A stretch of 64,000 nt of DNA from Protea cynaroides. Lineage: Eukaryota > Streptophyta > Magnoliopsida > Proteales > Proteaceae. The DNA lies in the NCBI GenBank assembly GCA_028583415.1, contig CM053267.1, positions 186,001 to 250,000 of the forward strand, in the 5' to 3' direction. The position numbers and the translations under genes were made by a program. Each line of letters opens with the position of its first letter. Positions within the stretch are counted from its first letter, which is position 1. The notes beneath the pieces are model-generated. The model searched no databases, was not told the DNA's origin, and worked only from the letters and a program-made list of their open reading frames with translations. This document shows positions 57,470-64,000 of the stretch, piece by piece.

Positions 57470-59086
57470 ATAATCTGCAACGGTGGTACCTACATCATCA
57501 ACTAAAAATATTTGAATTCGAAAGGGTGAGCACACATCACGGCTCAGTGAGCAAACAAAACAATGCAACAATACATATGCATGCAATCAATTCATATCTT
57601 TGGTCTGGTTTAAAGTTTGCAATGTGCCATAGAAAGGATAGGTGGCCGCCGCACCTCTATACACGAGTGTATGGAAACGCCCAATGAAAACGGCACCGTC
57701 GCCCCACATGCACCCACCATGGACAATATACACCCCATGAAAACGGCATGGCTGTACCGGTTGCCCATACCAACACATAAGCCCCTGTTGGCGAGGGCTT
57801 GCAAACTGGGCTCGCAACTAACCAACCCTAATGTCAAATAATGTATCCAAGGCCTCACCCCAGCATCCCTCAATACATCCATAGAGATAGAGCTAGGGTC
57901 TGGTGACCAGGCTGAACCAAAATGCCACGTCCCCCCCTGATGCACTACGACATATTAGTTCCGCTAAGGTAATGGCGATACGACGATGTTAGTGGACAAG
58001 ACTTGAGTAGAGATAGAGCTAGAGTCTAGTGACCAGGCTGAACCACAATGTCACGTCCTCCCCCTGATGCTCCACTCGCATCAAGCACACTAACACTTGC
58101 TTAGTGGACATGACTTGAATAGACCATGGCACAATATACACCCCATGAAGAACGGTCATGGCTGTACCGGTTGATACCATCCCTACCCGCACCATGTACA
58201 CCAGCCAAACACAAACATTCACATGCCTATTCCTACCATCATCAACATCACCATGTTATAATCAATAAATTTAAATATGCATGAACAGTAATAATAGAAA
58301 TATTGGATGACATGTTGAATGCACATTACAAGCACACACGCATATCACAATCATGGTATTGGACTCGAGAAATCAAAACAGTTTGTTATTAACCAATTAG
58401 TTTAGGTCTTGTTCCCTCACCTTAGCTTGCTAATAGATACTCTTCCAAGCTTTAGAATCACCTTTATAATGTTATTATATTGCTAGAAGACCTAACAAAG
58501 TCGATAGAATTTAATTAGAATTAATTTCGAATTTAAAAATCATGTTGTTAACTGAGGGTCGGAGGTAGGGTCGGAGTCCTGATTGACCCTGGGTGCGACC
58601 CTCCCCCTAATCTGAACTTCCCGAACACTGAGGGTCGATGCTAGGGTCGGATCTGTCATCGACCCTAGGTGCGACCCTTCATGGTTTGAGTCGAAAATAT
58701 CAGATTTTGTTCTCTCTTTCGTGGTTGGGTCCTATGACTTACTTCCATAATCCATTCTATACATGTTCTATGGTTTAAAACTATACTTTATTCACCTACA
58801 TGGTTTTAATGATCTCCTCCATGGTTTTCCATTGAAACGAAACCATGAATGGATGATTTGGGTTTCTTCTAAGTCATACCCTCTTCATAAATCATTCTAA
58901 AGTCTTAAATAAGTCATGGGGAATGTATTCATACCTTAGGTTTGCTGAGATTCAAAGTTCCTCTTAATTTCCTTTTCTTCCTTAGCCTTTTCTTCAAGTT
59001 TTCCTTCTCTTCTTCTCTTCCTTCTCTTCTCTTTCTCTCAATCCAATTAGGGTTGTAAAAGGAGTGAAAGAGGCTTAGGGATGTCC

Positions 59087-59094
59087 TATTTATA
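59087..59094 (-). promoter_or_regulatory. TATA box of Tek5
   Basis: TATAAATA on the minus strand, followed by GGACATCCCTAAGCC. Confidence 0.65.
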
Positions 59095-59469
59095 GAGTAA
59101 AACCTCCCAAAATAAGTCCCATTAAGTTTAGGAAAGGTTCCAATTGAAATTAGGAAGGTTTCCTAATTTTTGGTTCGTGCTGTTTTTTCCGAATGTCGAG
59201 GGTCGATGGTGAGGGTCGATGGGAGGGTCGAACAACTCATAGACCCTGCGACCCATGGTTGAGGGTCGATGGTGAGGGTCGATGGGAGGGTCGGACTTGT
59301 CTGTTAAAACCTGCAACCCTACCCTCATTTTGACTGTTTTTGGGTAAATTTTCATATTGGGTCTTGGGTTTTTTCACACACTTGGTCCACATGGCTCGAC
59401 CATGATATGTAGACGGGTCCCGACACAAAATGTAAGGTTAAGCCAGGTTCGTGGCGTGCGGGTCTTACA

Positions 59470-59474
59470 ACTTC
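59470..59474 (+). repeat. Right target-site duplication of Tek5 (ACTTC)
   Basis: Identical to 57086-57090. Confidence 0.9.
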
Positions 59475-59786
59475 CCCCTGGTACTGTGCTTGCCTGTCCT
59501 ACTGGCATCGGTGTCGTCTGTGCAGCTGGAAAAGCCATGCCTATGGCAGCTTGCATAGTAGCTTGTACCTGTTGTATTTGCTGCAGCTGTTGTGCCAAAT
59601 TCATTACGGCTGTAGCCAGGTCTGTAGGTAGAGCTGGCAGATTTGTAGGATTTGTCTGTCCATTAACTACGGACGGTGCCGTGTTCGGATTCTCCTGTGT
59701 TCAGGATGTATATGGCTGTCTTCCTCCACAGGTGGTGGTGGTGGAATAAAGTTATAGCTTTGTCTGGTCACTCTACGTCCAGCCAT
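59475..59786 (-). pseudogene. gag: Gag of Tek2, N-terminal part
   Basis: ATG at 59786-59784 (MAGRRVTRQS-like), Pro-rich start, then MNLAQQLQQIQQVQATMQAAIG and PMPVGQASTVPGG, where Tek5 interrupts. There is a small break near 59700 (CAGGATG stretch). It continues at 57090. Confidence 0.8.
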
Positions 59787-60303
59787 TATCTGCTCTGGTA
59801 GTGGTTAATGCCTGAAAGTCATAGAATACGTGAGGCAATCATCATATACTTCATTCTCATATTTAAATCCACTAGTCAATAATATTTTCAAATTTTTCAG
59901 ATCATTCTGCCAAAAATACTGTATTTTCCATCGTAGAGTCGATGGTAGGGTCGATGAATGTCCGACCCTAGGGTATGCGACCCTGAGAATCATTGTTACT
60001 TACCGAGAGTCTAGGGTCGATGGTAGGGTTGATGGGTGTCCGACCCTAGGATCGACTCCTAGTTCTCTGTCAGATCACCGAGAGGCTAGGGTCGATGAGG
60101 GGGTCGGAGGTAGGGTCGAATGTTTTGGTTGAATTATTCAACCCTAGGACTGAAAATCAAGTTTTTATTCCCGATTTTTGGATCCATTTCTCATTCCTTC
60201 TCCTCCTTTCCGACTCGGCTCGTTCCTTTGAGTTGCTACGGTGACAACTCCGATCCATTGGTGATTTTTGCTTCTCTTTTCAACGTCTACTCCTTCTTTA
60301 CAG
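59787..60303 (+). promoter_or_regulatory. Upstream region and first exon of the Tek2 antisense gene
   Basis: GGGTCGA motif cluster at 59937-60120, then a C+T-rich exon ending in TTTACAG|GTATGT (60303/60304). An AT-rich word ATATTTAAAT near 59857 is a possible TATA element, but its spacing to a start is not established. Confidence 0.4.
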
Positions 60304-60743
60304 GTATGTTCTCTACGGTTTCATGTTTTTAGGGTTTCTTAACTAGGTTTTTGCTCGTTTAAATCGTTTTCTTCAAATTAAATTTTTTTCAACCGTAAAA
60401 ATTCGATTTTTGTTGGGGGATTTTTTTTTGGTGACTCAATGGACGAATGCCCTCAAAATATTTGAGTTTCATCGGTTGGCTATTGAGAAACTTGAAATTC
60501 CCCCTTTTTGCTCTAATTTGTCGAGATTTTTGAATTTCTTGAAATTTCTTCAAATTCAATCTTCTTAGATAAAATTTCCAACTGTATGAGTCTTACAGGA
60601 TAGTTTAGAACCTATATAAGTCCTCCTGCCCACGGGTATGGGTGAAAAGTAAGGCTTTTGACCAATTTATGTCGTTATAATGTCAAAATTTTGGGGTTTT
60701 TCATCTTTTCTAAGCCATTATCTATTTTTCTTTGTTTTTGCAG
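60304..60743 (+). other. Putative 5'UTR intron of the Tek2 antisense gene
   Basis: 440 nt, CAG|GTATGTTCTC to TTTGTTTTTGCAG|ATAATATGGC. Ends and position agree with the Tek3 copy (445 nt). Confidence 0.55.
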
Positions 60744-60748
60744 ATAAT

Positions 60749-61858
60749 ATGGCTCGTACCAAAGTACCTAAGGTTCACGACCCAGTTCATTTCTGTTATA
60801 ATGAGGCTAAGGCGCAGTATACCCGCTACGCTTGTAAGAAGGTAGAGGGAGGTCATCGGGTGGACTTGGCTAGCCTGGCCTTGTTTGATGTAGAGAGAGA
60901 TTTTAGTGACATGGGCTGGCTTCCCGTGATCACCTACGATGCCTGTATCCTTCCAGATTTGGTGAGACAGTTTTATTGTAATCTTCAGGTGGTGGGAGAT
61001 CATAATGATACTGAGAGGGGTAGAGAGCTTAGGATCACTAGCTACGTCAAGGGAGTAGAGGTTTCCTTTGACTATCGGCAGTTAGCGGACCTTTTGGGCA
61101 TTTCATACGATGGCCCCTTGGTGTACTGTGCTCCCAGGGAGCCCCAGTTCTTTTCCTTGGAGATGAGGGCTGAGATAGACCGTCAGCTTATCAGAGAGGA
61201 TCACTGGGAGATGAAAGCAATCTACCTACGTCCAGAGCCTCGGGTGTACTGTAAGATCATTCAACACAACCTGATACCTCAGAGTGGGCACTATAAGAGG
61301 ATCTCCCAGTTGACCCAGTTCTTACTCTACTGTATCTGCACTAGGCAGCCTGTCTGCCTCCCTTATATTATTATGCGGACGATGATCAGTGCCACACTGC
61401 CCGCTCAGGTTGACAACCTACCTTATGGACGCACGATCACTACATTGCTTACCCGCCTGGGTGTTGATTTGGTGGATTAGAGGATTCAGGAGAAATCCTT
61501 ATCATCACCTCTGGATTGGGAGGCCATCTGTAAGATGGGCATGCAGGATGCACAGGTCAGCGATGATGAGAGGAACGCTCTGGTGCATCCGCGTACTCGG
61601 GTGGAGATGGCTGACGCTGAGGCAGCAGCAGCAGCAGCAGCCGCCGAAGCAGGGGTTCATGGGGGTGATGCTGGGGATGATGATCGTTTGTACATGGATG
61701 TGGACTCCATACCTCCTCCATCACCTACACATACTACGAGAGCTGGTCCTTCACATGCAGCTGGTCCTTCACACCCACCTTTTGATGACATGATGGGGAT
61801 ACTGCGTGAAATTAGAGAGGCTCATCGCATGTCTGATCTGAGGGTGGGAGAGCTTCTA
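60749..61858 (+). pseudogene. Antisense gene of Tek2 leader, truncated by Tek6
   Basis: MARTKVPKVHDPVHFCYNE and onward, in step with the Tek3 copy and with no frameshift. The TAG at 61478-61480 is Glu (GAG) in Tek3, and the two Tek3 stops are sense codons here, so the breaks arose independently. After the stop the frame runs through a longer Ala run (AAAAAAAAEAG), a Pro/Ser-rich linker and the start of the coiled-coil repeats (MSDLRVGELL), where the Tek6 LTR cuts it. Opposite in orientation to Tek2. Confidence 0.75.
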
Positions 61859-62222
61859 TGTAAGACCCGTATCAAACTAACCCGGTCTTACCATCTTGAA
61901 CCAGGTCTACCCATCATGGTCAAGCCAAATGGATCAAGTGCGTGAGGGAGATAACGATCCCAGGTATTAAACTGACCCAAAAACACAAAAATAAGGGTGA
62001 GGGTCACATACCCAGCAAGGCAGGGTCGGACCCCCAAATATAAAAAGTCAGACCCTGAGTTTTTAACCAGGGGTCAGATAATTTAGAACCAGGGGTCGAC
62101 GGGATCTCCGACCCCCTCATCGACCCCTAGTCTGCCGACAGAAACCGTTAATTGGGAACTTTCCAAATTACAATGGGATTCTTTCCTAATCTTAATGGGA
62201 CTTATTTTGGGAGTTTCTACTC

Positions 62223-62230
62223 TATAAATA
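62223..62230 (+). promoter_or_regulatory. TATA box of Tek6 LTR
   Basis: TATAAATA followed by GGATGTCCCTAAGCC. Confidence 0.65.
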
Positions 62231-63750
62231 GGATGTCCCTAAGCCTGTTTCACTCCTTTTAGAACCCTAATTGGATTGAGAGAAAGAGAAGAGAAAGAGA
62301 AGAGAAGGAAAGTGGAGAAGAAGATCAAAGAGAAGGCTTCAGAGGAACTAGCCTAGTTCTCAGGTATTGATACTATCTCCATGTAATTTTAAAGACCTTA
62401 GAATAGATAGGGAAGTGGGAATGATCTAGGAGAAACCCAAATCATCCACCCATGGTTAGGTTTTCATGGAAAACCATGGGGGAGATCATAAAAACTATAT
62501 AGGTGAATAAACTATGATTCTAAACCATAGAACATGTATGGAATGGATTGTAGAAGCAAGCCATAGGACCCAAACACAAAGGAATGGACTGTAGGACCTA
62601 AGTTTTGACTAAACCCACGGGGGGTCGCACGGGGGGTCGCACGGGGGGTCGATGGCCAATCGACCCTACCAGACCCTATCATCGATCCCCAGTGTTCGAA
62701 AAGTCTAGAATGTGGGTGGTAGCACCCAGGGTCGATGGAAGGTCCAACCCTGGCATCGACCCCCAGTTAATAGTAGGCTTTTTAAAATCAAAATTAATTC
62801 TAATTAAATTCTATCAACATGATTAGGTCTTCTAGTAATATAATATTGATATTTAGTTGATTCTTAAAGCTTAAAAGAGGATCTACAATCAAGCAAAGGT
62901 GAGGGAACAAGACCTAAACTAATTGGTTAATAATAAACTATTTTATTCTTAAGTCAAATGCCATGATTGATTCTATGCGTGTATGCTTGTTATGTGCATT
63001 CAACATGTCATCTAATATTTCTATTATTACTGTTCATGCATATTTAAATTATTGTTTATAACATGATGATGATGATGATGATAGGAATAGGCATGTGAAT
63101 GTATGTGTGTGGTTGGTGTGCTTGATGCGAGCGAGTATCAGGGGGGTGTCATAGGCCGGGCCTCAGCACTCTAGCTTTATCTCTAACTCAAGTCTTGTCC
63201 ACTAACATCGTCGTATCGCCATTACCTTAGCAGAACTATTACGTCGTAGTGTATGAGGAGAGGTGGTCTCGGACCGTGTGGTCTCTGACTCTGCCGGGGG
63301 GCCTTAGCCCTATCTCTATGGACGTATTGAGGGATGCTGGGGTGAGGCCTTGGATACATTGATTGGCATTAGGATTGGTTAGTTGCGAGCCCAGTTTGCA
63401 AGCCCTCGCCAGCAGGGGCTTATGTGTTGGTATGGGTAGAGTATCAGGGGAAGTGTCATAGACCGGGCCTCAGCACTTTTGCTCTATCTCTATTCCATGG
63501 TAGGGTGGATGGGGACGACAATAAACGTTAACCTTTGGGCGAGCTTCCACACCCTGTGCATAGAGGCGAGGCGGCCACCGAACCTTTCTATAGTGCATTG
63601 CAAACTTATTTATCAGACCAAAGATATGAATTGAATGCATGCATATGTTTGTTGCATTGTTTTGTTTGCTCACTGAGCCATGATGTATGCTCACCCTTTC
63701 GACGTCGAATATTTTTAGTTGATGATGCAGGTACCACTGTTGAAGATTAT

Positions 63751-63852
63751 ATGAGTGCTCCAGTGTACGGATGTGTTGCTGCGATGGAAGTCGAAGACTT
63801 AGTGGATACCCATGATCCCTCATGCGAGAGCAACTCATGCGTATTCGATTAG
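63751..63852 (+). CDS. Conserved 33-codon ORF in Tek6 LTR
   Basis: MSAPVYGCVAAMEVEDLVD... ending PSCESNSCVFD, TAG, after acceptor-like GATGATGCAG|GTACC (AG at 63729-63730). Same length as the other copies despite clear divergence. Confidence 0.3.
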   Translation: MSAPVYGCVAAMEVEDLVDTHDPSCESNSCVFD

Positions 63853-64000
63853 ATTTTGTTTGAATTTATAAAAGGATGTAATTGATATTTTATTTATTTA
63901 TGTCTCAGTTGGTACAATAATAACGATATTTTATTTATGATTACCACAGTTAGATTTCTCAATTCATTTACTATAAGACTTTCGCTATTGTGTATTTTTT

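Larger units (their letters stand above)
57091..59469 (-). mobile_element. Tek5: solo Tekay LTR in Tek2 gag
   Basis: A single LTR of 2379 bp (TGTCACACC to GGGTCTTACA on the + strand) with ACTTC on both sides and gag sequence continuing on both sides. Complete ends plus intact target duplication mean a full insertion later reduced by recombination between its two LTRs. It has the GCCGTTTTCAT-type cassettes rather than the Tek3 type. Confidence 0.92.
28970..61858 (-). mobile_element. Tek2: Tekay-type Ty3/gypsy element cut by nested insertions
   Basis: Pieces in minus-strand order: leader with antisense gene (61858-59787), gag (59786-59475 and 57090-56137), protease-RT-RNase H (56066-53928), integrase-chromodomain (32650-31313), polypurine tract, and 3' LTR (31298-28970). 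The break between 32650 and 53928 falls inside one integrase-side sequence (GTACACAT / ATATTCTTCC) that is continuous in Tek3. That shows both flanks are one element. Tek3 plus Tek4, Tek5 and Tek6 are the interruptions. The 5' LTR lies outside the window. Confidence 0.85.
61859..64000 (+). mobile_element. Tek6: Tekay LTR entering from 61859, runs off the window
   Basis: Starts TGTAAGACCCG directly after TTCTA in the antisense gene. 2142 bp are visible, and by comparison with the other LTRs about 150 bp remain outside. It carries TATA, GGGTCGA clusters (with three GGGGGGTCG(C/A) tandem words at 62620-62655), three TAGCTCTATCTCTA-type modules, and one GTTAACG cassette near 63521-63540. I cannot tell whether it is solo or part of a full element. 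Confidence 0.85.

Overview
This is angiosperm repeat DNA. I can support no host gene, rRNA, tRNA or CRISPR array in the 64 kb. Nearly everything recognisable belongs to LTR retrotransposons. The plant assignment rests on a chromodomain-bearing Ty3/gypsy pol of Tekay/Del type, a Ty1/copia element of Tork type, initiator-Met primer-binding sites, and Tat/Ogre-type LTR motifs. I cannot name the species.

Layout. (1) 1-222 is an LTR fragment of a diverged Tekay subfamily. Tek1 (223 to about 6660, + strand) is inserted in it: a gag-bearing Tekay element that lacks RT/RNase H and its 3' LTR. (2) At 6643-6760 Tek1 is fused through a duplicated junction to a decayed copia element, Cop1 (to 14399). Cop1's gag is split by a diverged Tekay LTR (7535-9311). 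(3) 14400-28969 is a non-coding block of Tat/Ogre-like parts on the minus strand: LTR copies, a 153-bp tandem array, a tRNA-type PBS and further short tandem repeats. (4) 28970-61858 is one Tekay element, Tek2 (minus), cut apart by later insertions of its own family. Tek3 (minus, 41997-53927) sits in Tek2's integrase region. Tek4 (+, 32656-41995) sits 4 bp inside the end of Tek3. Solo LTR Tek5 (57091-59469) sits in Tek2's gag. The LTR of Tek6 (+, from 61859, running off the window) sits in Tek2's leader. Target-site duplications TTGTC, CACAT/CCCAT and ACTTC support this order.

How the parts work together. Autonomous-type copies (Tek2, Tek3) encode gag, protease, RT, RNase H, integrase and a chromodomain. 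In their leader they also carry an antisense gene of about 460 codons with a likely 5'UTR intron, and its substitutions are mostly synonymous. Tek1 and Tek4 share one pol deletion and one changed protease active site (DSG to DYG), so they look like a mobile, non-autonomous gag-only lineage. They keep the untranslated flanks of the antisense gene but not its coding region.

The most interesting signal is a 69-70 nt intron-like segment between gag and protease in all four elements. Left in, it ends Gag at a stop codon. Removed at its GT and AG ends, it joins Gag to protease in frame. This suggests that splicing may set the Gag to Gag-Pol ratio. A second intron-like segment and a conserved 33-codon ORF lie inside the LTRs.
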